64,000 bases of DNA from Agrobacterium leguminum (GTDB lineage Bacteria > Pseudomonadota > Alphaproteobacteria > Rhizobiales > Rhizobiaceae): assembly GCF_015704895.1 (NCBI RefSeq), contig NZ_JADQWB010000007.1, forward strand, positions 186,001 through 250,000, read 5' to 3'. A program made the position numbers and the translations under genes. Positions 44,758 to 54,462 of this stretch are shown here, piece by piece (the first letter of the stretch is position 1; each line of letters begins with the position of its first letter). A model generated the notes under the pieces. The model was given only the letters and a program-made list of their open reading frames with translations. It was not told the origin of the DNA and did no database searches.

Positions 44758-45945
44758 ATGGCTATTGAAGGAAAGACAACCGACAAGGCGAACAGGCGGA
44801 TTCGCCTTGGCATGGTGGGCGGCGGTTCGGGCGCATTTATCGGCGGCGTTCACCGCATGGCCGCGCGGCTCGACAATCGCTTCGATCTCGTGGCGGGGGC
44901 TCTGTCCTCGACGCCGGAAAAATCCCTCGCCTCCGGCCGTGAGCTGGGGCTCGATCCCGAGCGCTGCTACGGTTCGTTCGAGGAGATGGCCGAAAAGGAA
45001 GCGCTGCGCGAGGATGGCATCGAGGCGGTGGCGATCGTCACCCCCAACCATGTGCATTATCCGGCGGCCAAGGCGTTTCTGGAGCGCGGCATCCATGTCA
45101 TCTGCGACAAGCCGCTGACCTCCAATCTGGAGGACGCCAAAAAGCTGAAGCAGGTGGCCGACAAGGCCGATGCGCTGTTCATCCTGACGCATAATTATAC
45201 CGGCTATCCCATGGTGCGGCACGCGCGGGAACTGGTGGAGGCCGGTGAACTCGGCAATATCCGTCTGGTGCAGATGGAATATCCGCAGGACTGGCTGACG
45301 GAAGCGGTGGAACAGACCGGTGCGAAACAGGCTGTCTGGCGCACCGATCCGGCGCAATCGGGCGTCGGCGGCTCCACCGGCGATATCGGCACCCATGCCT
45401 ATAATCTCGGTTGCTTCATTTCCGGTCTGGAAGCGGATGAGCTGGCGGCGGATGTGCACACCTTTGTCGAAGGCCGCCGGCTGGATGACAATGCGCATGT
45501 GATGCTGCGCTTCAAGCAAAAGGGCGGCAAGCAGGCGGCCAAGGGGCTGCTCTGGTGCAGCCAGGTTGCGGTCGGTCACGAAAACGGGCTGAAGGTGCGT
45601 GTTTATGGCGACAAGGCCGGCATCGAGTGGACGCAGGCGGACCCCAACTATCTCTGGTTCACGAAGCTTGGCGAGCCCAAGCAGTTGATCACCCGCGGCG
45701 GCGCCGGGGCAGGGGCTGCCGCAGCACGCGTCACCCGCATTCCGTCCGGCCACCCGGAAGGTTATCTCGAAGCCTTTGCCACTATCTATACCGAGGCGGC
45801 GCATGCCATCGAAGCCCGCCGCAGCGGCTCGGCGCTCGACAAGGCGGTGATTTACCCGACCGTGGATGACGGGGTTAAAGGTGTCGCTTTCGTAACGGCC
45901 TGCGTTGAGTCCGGCAGGAAGAATGGCGGCTGGGTGAAGCTGTAA
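44758..45945 (+). CDS. Gfo/Idh/MocA-family oxidoreductase
   Basis: The 395-residue dehydrogenase has the Rossmann motif LGMVGGGSGAFIGGVH, the CDKPLT motif (lysine about residue 119), VQMEYPQDWLTEAVE and the active-site GGSTGDIGTHAYNLGCFISG with D and H in the catalytic pattern K-x-D-x3-H. It is larger than the 36749 paralogue and only distantly similar. It completes a set of two sugar dehydrogenases and one isomerase around one importer. GGGGAGATATT precedes the ATG. The substrate is a sugar or inositol-type ring; the exact position is not known. Confidence 0.88.
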   Translation: MAIEGKTTDKANRRIRLGMVGGGSGAFIGGVHRMAARLDNRFDLVAGALSSTPEKSLASGRELGLDPERCYGSFEEMAEKEALREDGIEAVAIVTPNHVHYPAAKAFLERGIHVICDKPLTSNLEDAKKLKQVADKADALFILTHNYTGYPMVRHARELVEAGELGNIRLVQMEYPQDWLTEAVEQTGAKQAVWRTDPAQSGVGGSTGDIGTHAYNLGCFISGLEADELAADVHTFVEGRRLDDNAHVMLRFKQKGGKQAAKGLLWCSQVAVGHENGLKVRVYGDKAGIEWTQADPNYLWFTKLGEPKQLITRGGAGAGAAAARVTRIPSGHPEGYLEAFATIYTEAAHAIEARRSGSALDKAVIYPTVDDGVKGVAFVTACVESGRKNGGWVKL

Positions 45946-45965
45946 GACAAGGTTGCCGCGTATTT

Positions 45966-45989
45966 CTTCTCCCCGCTGTCGGGGAGAAG
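45966..45989. repeat. half element of family B palindromic repeat
   Basis: CTTCTCCCCG-ctgt-CGGGGAGAAG is a perfect 10-base stem, the same as the end arms of the elements at 8695 and 61204, but the rest of the element is missing. It lies 21 bases after the dehydrogenase stop, before a convergent gene, so it can act as a terminator-like hairpin. Confidence 0.7.
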
Positions 45990-46017
45990 ATGCCCTTGGC
46001 GTCATCTGCCGATGGGA

Positions 46018-46266
46018 TCAGTTGACGCGGGTTGATTGCGTCTGCACCCTTTCCGTTATGGGGCAACCGTCCTGAAGCTTGGTCCAGGACGAAACGTTGA
46101 GCTTCATCTCGCAGCGCGCGAGATAAGAACCGCCGTCGACCTTCAGGCAGGATGTCTGGCCGAGCTGGAACATGACGCCGCGATTTCGGCATTTGCAATT
46201 GTGGGCATCCGCCAAAGTCGGAATAAGGGCCAAGATCAGGCCAAGTATGAGCACTCCAGGTCGCAT
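46018..46266 (-). CDS. small secreted cysteine-rich protein, unknown function
   Basis: The 82-residue protein has a clear signal peptide (MRPGVLILGLILALIPTLADA, cleavage before HNCKC). The mature part of about 60 residues has five cysteines (CKC, SCLKV, ARCEMKL, GCPIT), so it is likely periplasmic and disulfide-bonded, or metal-binding through HNCKC. I do not recognise a family with certainty. It is convergent with the sugar operon and upstream spacing shows no partner gene. Conservation in relatives would be needed to confirm it. Confidence 0.65.
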   Translation of the reverse strand: MRPGVLILGLILALIPTLADAHNCKCRNRGVMFQLGQTSCLKVDGGSYLARCEMKLNVSSWTKLQDGCPITERVQTQSTRVN

Positions 46267-46384
46267 GGCTGAGGCTCCAAAGGATCTCCAGCCAGATTAC
46301 TCCTGTCCGAGGGCATAGTCAAAACGTCTTCCCTCCACGATCCACGCGCCGGAAAGCCCGTAATCGTTGCGAACTTCTCCGCTA

Positions 46385-47671
46385 TCACCCGATCAAAATC
46401 GCGCGGATATCATTCACATTCGTCAGCGTCGGCCCCGTCACGACAAGGTCTCCTGCTGCCCTGAAAGCGGTGTAGCTGTCGTGGCCCACGAGCGACTGAC
46501 GCGGATCGACACCGGCTTCGCGCATGCGGGCAAGCGTGTCCGGTGTTACTACCGCACCCGCCGCATCCTCCACGCCGTCTATGCCGTCGCTATCGCCGGC
46601 AATGGCCCAGATGCCGTCCGCACCTTTGAGCGTCAGCGCAAGGCTCAGCAGGAATTCCGTATTGCGGCCGCCCTTGCCGGCCGGTCCCTTGCCGCCAACG
46701 CCCCTGTTCAGCGTGACTGTGGTTTCACCGCCGGAAAGCAGCACGGCCGGGCCCTTGACCGGCAGGCCCTTGCGGCTGGCGGAAAGCGCGATGCCGGCCA
46801 TGACAGCGCCGACATCTTTTGACTCGCCTTCCAGCGAATCCCCGAGGATGAGCGGCGTAAGCCCGAGCTTTACGGCCTCATCCGCCGCCGCCTGCAGGGC
46901 GAGCGAAGGAGCCGCGATGAGCCGGATATCTTCCTCGATATCGCCTGTCTTCGGGGTTTCCTCGCCTTTTTCCAGCACCTTGCGCACGTTTTCGGGAAGA
47001 TCGAGCGCATAACGGGAGACGATTTCCCGCACGGTTTCGATATCGCTCGGATCGGCGACCGTCGGGCCGGAGGCGATTTCGGAGGGATCGTCTCCCGGCA
47101 CATCGGAAATCAGCAGCGAAACAACCCTGGCCGGTTTGGCAGCCAGCGCCAGCCGCCCGCCCTTGATGCGGGAGAGATGTTTGCGCACGGCGTTCATTTC
47201 GGAAATCGTCGCGCCGCTGGCCAAAAGGGCACGATTGACGGCCATCTTGTCGGCAAGCGTCATGCCTTCGGCCGGCGCGACCATCAGCGCCGAACCGCCG
47301 CCGGAAATCAGTGCGATGACCATGTCGTCGGCGGTCAGGCCTTCAACGGCGGCGAGAATGCGTTTTGCCGCTTCCGCGCTCTTATCGTCCGGCACCGGAT
47401 GCGACGCTTCTATGATCTCGATGCGCCCGGCCGGGACGGCATGGCCGTAACGCGTCACCACCACACCGGAAAGATCGACATGTGGCCATGCCGCTTCGAG
47501 CGCGGCAGCCATGGCGGCGGAAGCCTTGCCGGCGCCCACCACCACGCAGCGGCCTTTGGGCGGGGAGGGAAGGTGGTGTTGCAGCACCTTTGCCGGGTCG
47601 GCGCTTGCGACTGCCGCCATGAAAATCCGGTTGAGGGCGTCTTTTGCGCTGTGATCGTTCCATGCGCTCAT
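46385..47671 (-). CDS. glycerate 2-kinase (MOFRL family; GckA/TtuD-like)
   Basis: The 428-residue protein has the N-terminal glycerate kinase domain (CVVVGAGKASAAMAAALE, ISGGGSALMVAP, MNAVRKHLSRIKGG) and the C-terminal MOFRL domain (LLSGGETTVTL, GGRNTEFLLSLAL, AGDSDGIDGVEDAAGA). It phosphorylates D-glycerate to 2-phosphoglycerate, although homologues are often called hydroxypyruvate reductase (TtuD). It may end tartrate, glyoxylate or serine-cycle routes; no such genes are adjacent. It follows the DUF1304 gene by 4 bases on the same strand. Confidence 0.9.
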   Translation of the reverse strand: MSAWNDHSAKDALNRIFMAAVASADPAKVLQHHLPSPPKGRCVVVGAGKASAAMAAALEAAWPHVDLSGVVVTRYGHAVPAGRIEIIEASHPVPDDKSAEAAKRILAAVEGLTADDMVIALISGGGSALMVAPAEGMTLADKMAVNRALLASGATISEMNAVRKHLSRIKGGRLALAAKPARVVSLLISDVPGDDPSEIASGPTVADPSDIETVREIVSRYALDLPENVRKVLEKGEETPKTGDIEEDIRLIAAPSLALQAAADEAVKLGLTPLILGDSLEGESKDVGAVMAGIALSASRKGLPVKGPAVLLSGGETTVTLNRGVGGKGPAGKGGRNTEFLLSLALTLKGADGIWAIAGDSDGIDGVEDAAGAVVTPDTLARMREAGVDPRQSLVGHDSYTAFRAAGDLVVTGPTLTNVNDIRAILIG

Positions 47672-47675
47672 CGGT

Positions 47676-48029
47676 TCATGCTCCGACCCAGAGGAAGCCG
47701 AGCGCGAACAATGCCGGCAAAGCCTGAATGAACAGGATCTTCATATTGGCAGTGATGGCGCCGAAAATACCGGCCACCAGAACGCAGGCGAGGAAGAAAA
47801 CCTTGAAGCTCAGCCCTTCATCGCCCTGCATCAGCCCATAGATCAGCCCCGCTGCGAGAAAACCGTTATAAAGCCCCTGATTGGCGGCAAGCACCTTTGT
47901 CTGCCGGGCAAAATCCGCCGAAAGACCGAAGGCCTTGCGGCCGGCTGGTTTTTCCCACAGCAGCATTTCCAGAATGACGATGTAAATATGGATGGCCGCA
48001 ACCACGGCAATCAGAATGCTGGCGATCAT
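47676..48029 (-). CDS. DUF1304 membrane protein
   Basis: The 117-residue protein has four predicted helices (IASILIAVVAAIHIYIVILEMLLW, KVLAANQGLYNGFLAAGLIYGL, KVFFLACVLVAGIFGAITA and LFIQALPALFALGFLWV) and the LEMLLWEKPAGRKAF...ANQGLYNGFLA pattern of the DUF1304 family. Function unknown. The start at 48029 follows GGAGGAA. It is divergent from imuA and upstream of the glycerate kinase gene. Confidence 0.85.
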   Translation of the reverse strand: MIASILIAVVAAIHIYIVILEMLLWEKPAGRKAFGLSADFARQTKVLAANQGLYNGFLAAGLIYGLMQGDEGLSFKVFFLACVLVAGIFGAITANMKILFIQALPALFALGFLWVGA

Positions 48030-48204
48030 CGGCGGTTTCCTCCAAACCATGATGTCCGTTGCCGGCGGCTGTCAGGGTAAAACAGGTGGCGAGCGGACAA
48101 TTCCGTTTTAACGGCAGGGCAGAGGGCCGCAAGGCCAGAATCCTCTCTTCCCGTGCAAACTGTTGAAGACCGGCAGCCTATTGCTTGACTCTTTGTTGAA
48201 ATAG

Positions 48205-48219
48205 GAACAAAACAAGAAC
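48205..48219. promoter_or_regulatory. LexA (SOS) box of imuA-imuB-dnaE2
   Basis: GAAC-aaaacaa-GAAC is a perfect match to the alphaproteobacterial LexA site GAAC-N7-GAAC. It lies 38 bases upstream of the imuA ATG, so the cassette is expected to be induced by DNA damage. Confidence 0.85.
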
Positions 48220-48257
48220 AATAAAGATGAATAACCGGAATTGAAACCTGTCATGCC

Positions 48258-49019
48258 ATGCAAAAGCGCGCGGATCAGTTGCTCGTTGTCGAAGAGCTGC
48301 GTGAAAGGCTGGAAAGGATCGGTAACGGCGCTCCGCGCCTGCACGAGACCTTACCTTTCGGCGTGGATGCCATCGACCATCGCCTGCCGGGAGGCGGGCT
48401 GAAGCTCGGCTGCCTGCATGAGGTGAGCGGCGGCAATAGCGCTGCCGATGGCGCGGCGGCCGCCCTTTTTGCGGCCGGTGTGGCGGCAAGGCTTTCCGGC
48501 AAGGTTTTATGGTGCGTCACCCGGCGGGATCTGTTCATGCCGGGGCTGACGCAGGCAGGCCTGTCGCAGAACCGGGTCATCATCGTTGAATGCCGTGATG
48601 AGAAAGGTGTGCTCGACTGTTTCGAGGAGGGTTTGCGCTGCAACGGCTTCGGCGCGGTGATGGGCGAAGTGGCAAAACTGCCGATGAACGCCTCGCGGCG
48701 GCTGCAACTGGCGGCGGAAACCTCCGGTGTTACAGGCATCGCCATCCGCCGTTTCCGTCGCGCCGCCGATGCGGCGCTGTTCGGCGAGCCGACGGCGGCG
48801 GTGACCCGCTGGCGCATCTCCGTCCTTCCTTCTTCGCCCTTGCCGGTGCCGGGGGTGGGCAGGCCGCGCTGGTTTCTGGAACTTTTGCGATGTCGCGGCG
48901 GCGAAAGTGCCGAATTTGAAGTGGAAGCCTGTGATGCAAAGGGTCGTCTCGCTCTACCTGCCGACATGGTCGACGGATCGCTTCCGGCGTCTTTCGGGCA
49001 AGGACGCGCCGCCGGTTGA
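48258..49019 (+). CDS. imuA: ImuA, SOS mutagenesis protein (RecA-like)
   Basis: The 253-residue protein has a diverged RecA-like fold (LPFGVDAIDHRLPGGGLKLGCLHEVSG, KVLWCVTRRDLFMPGL, NRVIIVECRDEKGVLDCFEEGLRC) of the ImuA/SulA-related family. It works with ImuB and DnaE2 in damage-induced translesion synthesis. It is behind a LexA box and overlaps imuB by 86 bases. An ATG at 48253 is out of this frame, so 48258 is used. Confidence 0.92.
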   Translation: MQKRADQLLVVEELRERLERIGNGAPRLHETLPFGVDAIDHRLPGGGLKLGCLHEVSGGNSAADGAAAALFAAGVAARLSGKVLWCVTRRDLFMPGLTQAGLSQNRVIIVECRDEKGVLDCFEEGLRCNGFGAVMGEVAKLPMNASRRLQLAAETSGVTGIAIRRFRRAADAALFGEPTAAVTRWRISVLPSSPLPVPGVGRPRWFLELLRCRGGESAEFEVEACDAKGRLALPADMVDGSLPASFGQGRAAG

Positions 49020-50451
49020 AAAACCACTGGTCATGATCGGCCGCCAGGGCAGCCGCCGGCTGGTGCTGGCGCTCGACAAGGCGGCAAAGGCGGCGGGCAT
49101 CCGGCCGGGCACGCCGGTCAGCAAGGCGCAGGCGCTGGTGCCGGGCCTTCTCGTGGAAGATATGGATGCGGCTGGTGATACCCGCGCGCTGCAGCAGCTG
49201 GCCTTTCATTTCCTGCGCATCTATGCCCCCATCGTTGCGGCCGACCCGCCGGACGGGCTGGTGCTGGATACGGCGGGGGCGGACCATCTGCACGGCAATG
49301 AGGCGCTGATGCTGAGCGGCATGGTCAACCGCCTGCATGCCGCCGGCTTTGTCGCCCGCGCCGCCATTGCCGATAGCTGGGGTGCTGCCCATGCGCTGGC
49401 CCGTTTCGGCCGTGAGGAAATCAGCATCGTGCCACCGGGCGGGCAGCGGGCGGCGATCGGCGGCTTGCCGCTTTCTGCGCTCAGGCTGGAAGAGCGTATC
49501 GTTTCCGGGCTGAAGGTGCTCGGTTTCCGCAGTATCGGCGAGCTGACCGATGCCCCGCGTGCACCGCTGACCCTGCGTTTCGGGCCCGAACTTGTGCGCC
49601 GTCTTTCCCAGGCTTTCGGAGAGATCGGCGAACCCATAGAACCGGTGCGCGTGGCCGAGTTGGTGGAGGTGCGGCGCGCCTTTCCCGAACCCATTGCAGC
49701 GGCGGAGACGATTGCCCGTTACACGCAAAAACTGGTTGCGGAGCTCTGTGTCGCGCTGGAAAAGCGCGGCCTCGGCGCCCGCCGTGTCGATCTGGTGCTG
49801 CACCGGGTGGATAGCGGCCTGCAGGCGGTGCGGGCCGGCACCTCCAGACCGGTGCGCGATGTCAAGCAGCTTGTCCGGCTTCTGACCGACCGTATCGACA
49901 CCATCGATCCCGGTTTCGGCATCGAGATGGTGGTGCTGACCGCCACCCATGCCGAGCCGCTTGTCGCCGCGCAGGCCCGATCCTCGCTTCTGGAGGAAGG
50001 CCGTGCGGACATCGCCGATACGGTCGATGTTATTCTCAATCGCGGCCACAGGGTCTATCGTTATGCGGCGGTGGCAAGCGACGTGCCGGAACGCTCCCTT
50101 GCCCCCGTTGCGGCGCTTGCGCCTGAGGATACGCTCGGCTGGCCCGGCCACTGGCCGCGTCCGGTCAGGCTTTTTGCAAGACCGGAACCCATCGAGACGC
50201 TGGCGCTGCTGCCGGATCATCCGCCGCGTTATTTCCTCTGGAAAGGCGTGCGCCACAATGTGCGGCGCGCCGACGGGCCGGAGCGGGTGTTCGGCGAATG
50301 GTGGAAACGCGACCGGGAAAAGGCCGCTGTGCGCGATTATTTCACGGTGGAAAATGAAAGCGGCGAGCGCTTCTGGATTTTCCGCTCCGGTGACGGCGAA
50401 CATGCCGAAACCGGCTCGCAGGGCTGGTTCATCCACGGGGTTTTCGCATGA
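48934..50451 (+). CDS. imuB: ImuB, inactive Y-family polymerase-like protein
   Basis: The 505-residue protein has the Y-family polymerase fold but lacks the catalytic acidic residues: the N-terminal strand is [14 protein letters not shown] where active enzymes have DxD. The palm, [24 protein letters not shown] and [11 protein letters not shown]-like regions and the little-finger domain follow. ImuB acts as a hub that brings DnaE2 and ImuA to the beta clamp. I take the ATG at 48934 after GGAAG, which overlaps imuA by 86 bases. It overlaps dnaE2 by 4 bases (ATGA). Confidence 0.92.
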   Translation: MQRVVSLYLPTWSTDRFRRLSGKDAPPVEKPLVMIGRQGSRRLVLALDKAAKAAGIRPGTPVSKAQALVPGLLVEDMDAAGDTRALQQLAFHFLRIYAPIVAADPPDGLVLDTAGADHLHGNEALMLSGMVNRLHAAGFVARAAIADSWGAAHALARFGREEISIVPPGGQRAAIGGLPLSALRLEERIVSGLKVLGFRSIGELTDAPRAPLTLRFGPELVRRLSQAFGEIGEPIEPVRVAELVEVRRAFPEPIAAAETIARYTQKLVAELCVALEKRGLGARRVDLVLHRVDSGLQAVRAGTSRPVRDVKQLVRLLTDRIDTIDPGFGIEMVVLTATHAEPLVAAQARSSLLEEGRADIADTVDVILNRGHRVYRYAAVASDVPERSLAPVAALAPEDTLGWPGHWPRPVRLFARPEPIETLALLPDHPPRYFLWKGVRHNVRRADGPERVFGEWWKRDREKAAVRDYFTVENESGERFWIFRSGDGEHAETGSQGWFIHGVFA

Positions 50452-53400
50452 ATACGCCGCTTTATGCCGAACTTCAGGTGACCACGCATTTCTCCTTCCT
50501 GCGCGGTGCAAGCTCCTGTGAGGAGCTGTTCGAACAGGCCAAAAATCTTGGCATCGAGACGCTGGGCATCGTGGATCGCAACAGCCTTGCGGGCATTCCC
50601 CGCGCTTACGAAGCCGCCAATAATCATGGCATCCGCCTCGTCATCGGCTGCCGGCTCGATCTGGATGATGATATCTCCGTGCTTGCCTATCCCATGGATC
50701 GCCCGGCTTACGGCCGGCTTTGCCGGCTGCTTTCCGTCGGCAAGAAAAGAGGCGGCAAGGGCAAATGCCGGCTGACATGGGATGACCTCGTCGCCTATGG
50801 CGAAGGCCTGATCGTGGTGCTGCTCGCCGATCTGGCCGACGATCTCTGCGCCCTTCGCCTGCGGCGACTGAAGACAGCCTTTGCGGACCGGGCTTATATG
50901 GCGCTCAGCCTCCGAAGGCGGCCCAACGACCAGATGCGGCTTTTCGAATTGTCGAACATGGCGGAAGCGGCTGGTGTGCCGACCGTGGTGACCAATGACG
51001 TGCTGTTTCACGTGCCCGAGCGGCGCATGCTGCAGGATGTCGTCACCTGCATCCGGCACAATTGCACCATCGATGAGGCCGGTTTCCGGCGCGAACGCCA
51101 TGCCGACCGCTATATGAAACCGCCGCAGGAAATGCACCGGCTGTTTGCCCGCTACCCCGAGGCGCTCTCCCGCAGTCTCGAAATCGCCCGACGTTGCACC
51201 TTTTCACTGAAGGAACTGGTCTATCAATATCCCGAGGAGCGCACCCTGCCGGGGCTGACGGCGCAGCAGGCGCTGGAAAAGCTCGTCTGGGATGCTGTGC
51301 CGGGGCGGTATCCGAAGGGTTTGCCGGAGAAGGTGGAAAAGGCGCTCAAACATGAGCTGGCGGTTGTCGGCAGGCTGCAATATGCCTCCTATTTCCTGAC
51401 CGTGAATGCCATCGTTCGCCATGCGCGCTCGAAAGATATTCTATGTCAGGGACGTGGTTCGGCGGCCAATTCGGTCATCTGTTTTGTGCTCGGCATCACC
51501 GCCATCGATCCTGCCCTTTTCAGCAATCTCGTCTTCGAACGTTTCGTTTCCGAAAACCGGGGCGAGCCGCCGGATATCGACGTGGATTTTGAACATCAGC
51601 GGCGCGAGGAGGTCATCCAGTGGGTCTATGACACCTACGGCCGTGACAAGGCTGCGCTCTGCTCCGTTGTTACCCGTTATCGCGGACGCGGGGCGCTACG
51701 CGATGTCGGCAAGGTTTTGGGCCTGCCGGAAGATCTGACGAAGCTTTTGTCCTCGCAGGTCTGGCGCTGGAGCGAGGGGGTGGATGAAAAGCAGGTGAAG
51801 GAGCTGAACCTCAATATGGAGGATCGCCGCCTGAAGCTTGCTTTCGAGCTTGCCAACCAGCTTGTCGGCACACCGCGTCACCACAGCCAGCATCCGGGTG
51901 GTTTCGTCTTGACCCATGACCGGCTGGACGAACTGGTGCCGATCGAACCCGCCGCCATGGATGACCGCCAGATCATCGAATGGGACAAGGACGATATCGA
52001 TGTCGTGAAGTTCATGAAGATGGATTGCCTGGCGCTTGGCATGCTCTCCTGCATGAAGCGCGGCTTCGACATGTTGGAGGCACGCACGGGAGAGAAATAC
52101 GATCTCGCCGCCATGCCGCCGGATGACAAACCCACCTATGCCATGATCCAGAAGGCCGATACGCTCGGCACGTTCCAGATCGAAAGCCGGGCGCAGATGT
52201 CGATGCTGCCGCGCCTGAGGCCGAAGGAGTTTTACGACCTTGTCATTCAGGTCGCCATCGTTCGCCCCGGCCCGATTCAGGGGGATATGGTCCATCCCTA
52301 TCTACGCCGCCGGCAGGGAAAGGAGCCGGTCCTTTTTCCGAAAAAAGAACTTGAAAGCGTCTTGGGAAAGACGATGGGTGTTCCGCTGTTTCAGGAGCAG
52401 GCGATGCGGATCGCCATGGATTGCGCCGGCTTCACCGCAGATGAGGCTGACCAGCTGCGCCGCGCCATGGCGACTTTCAAGAATGTCGGTACCATTTCCA
52501 AATTCAGGGAAAAGCTCGTCATGGGCATGGTGGAGCGCGGTTATGAGCAGGACTTCGCCGAACGCATCTTCAAACAGCTCGAAGGTTTCGGCAGCTATGG
52601 TTTTCCCGAAAGCCACGCGGCATCCTTCGCGCTGATCGCCTATGCCTCCTCATGGCTTAAATGCCACCATCCCGATATTTTCTGCACGGCGCTTCTCAAT
52701 TCACAGCCCATGGGGTTTTACGCCCCGGCGCAGATCGTGCGCGATGCGCGCGATCATGGCGTGGAGGTGCGCCCGGTCTGCGTCAATAACAGCCGTTTCG
52801 ATTGCACGCTGGAACCGACGGGAAAGCGAGATGTCAATGGCAAAGAGCGTTATGCCGTGCGGCTCGGCATGCGTCTGGTGAAGGGGCTTTCCAACAATCA
52901 TGCTGCCGATATCGTCGCCGGCCGGCAGGACCGGGCTTTTGCCTCGGTGGATGATCTCTGGCGCAGGGCCGGCGTTCCTGCCGCTGCCCTCGTCTGTCTG
53001 GCCGAAGCCGATGCCTTTCTGCCGTCGCTTTCGCTTGCCAGACGTGAAGCGCTCTGGGCCATCAAGGCTTTGCGCGATGAGCCGCTGCCGCTTTTTGCCG
53101 CCGCCGCCAGCCGGGAAAATGCTGTCGTGGACGAGCTTCAGGAACCCGCCGTCGCGCTCAGGCCCATGACGGATGGCGGCGAGGTGGTGCAGGATTACGG
53201 TCATGTGGGGCTGACGCTACGCGAACATCCCATGACCTTCCTGCGGCGCGATCTTTCCCGCCGTCGCATCGTCACCTGCGCGGAGGCGGTGCGGGTCCGT
53301 GACGGCACATGGCTGGAAACGGCGGGGTTGGTGCTGGTGCGCCAGCGTCCCGGTTCGGCCAAGGGCGTGATCTTCATGACGCTGGAGGATGAGACGGGCA

Positions 53401-53726
53401 TTGCCAATGCGGTGCTGTGGGTCAAGACCTTCGAAAAATACCGGCGTGTGGTGCTGTCTGCCGGCATGGTCGGCATTTACGGCAAGATCCAGCGGGAAGG
53501 CGAGGTGGTGCATCTGGTCGCCCACCGGCTGACCGATCTGTCGGAAGCGCTGGCAAGTGTGGGCGAGCGTAACCACGCATTCCCCCTGCCGCATGGGCGC
53601 GGCGATGAGTTCCACCACGGCATGCCGCCGGAAGATCATCGCACTATTAAGGAACGCCTGCCGGCTACAGTCGATGATGAAGATGAGGTGGAGCGGATAA
53701 AGGTCATTTCCCGCAATTTTCATTGA
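50448..53726 (+). CDS. dnaE2: error-prone DNA polymerase DnaE2
   Basis: The 1092-residue C-family polymerase has an N-terminal PHP domain ([22 protein letters not shown]), the palm with catalytic aspartates in [15 protein letters not shown] (375-381), [14 protein letters not shown], the fingers with [15 protein letters not shown] and a C-terminal OB fold ([26 protein letters not shown]). The C-terminal tail is shorter than in the replicative DnaE. It is the translesion polymerase of the SOS cassette. The fused layout imuA-imuB-dnaE2 is typical of alphaproteobacteria. Confidence 0.96.
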   Translation: MNTPLYAELQVTTHFSFLRGASSCEELFEQAKNLGIETLGIVDRNSLAGIPRAYEAANNHGIRLVIGCRLDLDDDISVLAYPMDRPAYGRLCRLLSVGKKRGGKGKCRLTWDDLVAYGEGLIVVLLADLADDLCALRLRRLKTAFADRAYMALSLRRRPNDQMRLFELSNMAEAAGVPTVVTNDVLFHVPERRMLQDVVTCIRHNCTIDEAGFRRERHADRYMKPPQEMHRLFARYPEALSRSLEIARRCTFSLKELVYQYPEERTLPGLTAQQALEKLVWDAVPGRYPKGLPEKVEKALKHELAVVGRLQYASYFLTVNAIVRHARSKDILCQGRGSAANSVICFVLGITAIDPALFSNLVFERFVSENRGEPPDIDVDFEHQRREEVIQWVYDTYGRDKAALCSVVTRYRGRGALRDVGKVLGLPEDLTKLLSSQVWRWSEGVDEKQVKELNLNMEDRRLKLAFELANQLVGTPRHHSQHPGGFVLTHDRLDELVPIEPAAMDDRQIIEWDKDDIDVVKFMKMDCLALGMLSCMKRGFDMLEARTGEKYDLAAMPPDDKPTYAMIQKADTLGTFQIESRAQMSMLPRLRPKEFYDLVIQVAIVRPGPIQGDMVHPYLRRRQGKEPVLFPKKELESVLGKTMGVPLFQEQAMRIAMDCAGFTADEADQLRRAMATFKNVGTISKFREKLVMGMVERGYEQDFAERIFKQLEGFGSYGFPESHAASFALIAYASSWLKCHHPDIFCTALLNSQPMGFYAPAQIVRDARDHGVEVRPVCVNNSRFDCTLEPTGKRDVNGKERYAVRLGMRLVKGLSNNHAADIVAGRQDRAFASVDDLWRRAGVPAAALVCLAEADAFLPSLSLARREALWAIKALRDEPLPLFAAAASRENAVVDELQEPAVALRPMTDGGEVVQDYGHVGLTLREHPMTFLRRDLSRRRIVTCAEAVRVRDGTWLETAGLVLVRQRPGSAKGVIFMTLEDETGIANAVLWVKTFEKYRRVVLSAGMVGIYGKIQREGEVVHLVAHRLTDLSEALASVGERNHAFPLPHGRGDEFHHGMPPEDHRTIKERLPATVDDEDEVERIKVISRNFH

Positions 53727-53740
53727 AAAGGCGGTTCAGA

Positions 53741-54379
53741 TTATCTTTTTCGCGCCACGATATAAGGCCGCTTGTCATTGCCCTTTGTCGCGTGGAATTC
53801 CGTGGCCAGAATGTCGAAGCCTCCGGCTGTTATATGCCGGCTCAACTCGGTGGCGGTGAAGATGCCGGCATAGGGCGCCTTGCCGATTGCGCGCATGGCC
53901 GGCAACACAAGGCGGATGAGTGGGTTCATATCGCCGACGCAGGGTGTCTTGGTGATGAGAAGCCCCTGCGTGGCGAGCAGGGAATGGATGTGCTGCAATG
54001 TACCGGGCAGGTCACGGACCAGATGAAGATAATTGAAACCCAGAACCGCGTTAAACTGCGCGGGGTCGGGCACAAGCGTTTCCACGGTCGCCATGCTGAA
54101 AACAAGGTTGGTGAGAGAGCCGGCGGCGTGTTTTCTTTCCTCGGCAATCGCAATCATGTCGGCGGAAATATCCGTCGCAAGATAATTTTTGACGCCGCCT
54201 GCCAGCCGGATTGCCGTTGTCCCGGTGCCGCAGCCCAGTTCCAATACCCTGTCATCCGGTTTCAGCAGGGCGAGGGTCCGTTCCAGCGTGCGCACATATC
54301 CGGTTTCGTCCGAAATCTTGCCCCCGGCATATTTCCGGGCAGACCGGTTCCAGAAACGGGCGTCGTCGGCAATGCTCAT
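53741..54379 (-). CDS. class I SAM-dependent methyltransferase
   Basis: The 212-residue protein has motif I VLELGCGTGTTAIRLAG (about residue 47), motif II YLATDISADMIAIAEER and motif IV FNAVLGFNYLHLVRDL. It is similar in size to small-molecule methyltransferases of the UbiE/Tam type. The start MSIADDARFWN (54379) is preferred over an extension that begins at 54415. It is downstream of the AraC-type gene on the same strand, with 83 bases between. The substrate is unknown. Confidence 0.85.
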   Translation of the reverse strand: MSIADDARFWNRSARKYAGGKISDETGYVRTLERTLALLKPDDRVLELGCGTGTTAIRLAGGVKNYLATDISADMIAIAEERKHAAGSLTNLVFSMATVETLVPDPAQFNAVLGFNYLHLVRDLPGTLQHIHSLLATQGLLITKTPCVGDMNPLIRLVLPAMRAIGKAPYAGIFTATELSRHITAGGFDILATEFHATKGNDKRPYIVARKR

Positions 54380-54462
54380 GGTGGATGCTCCCCGAACCCC
54401 ACGCTTTCGCGGCACGCGGATCTGATTTCACCCCGTATCCATATCCGTTTTATTTGAAGCTT

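Noticed and set aside
43609-46005. An 800-codon open frame antisense to the TIM-barrel and dehydrogenase genes
   Set aside because: It mirrors two well-supported genes, and its composition is that of an antisense shadow.
48730-50511. A 590-codon open frame antisense to imuB
   Set aside because: It has no ribosome-binding site or family motifs and lies opposite a conserved SOS gene.
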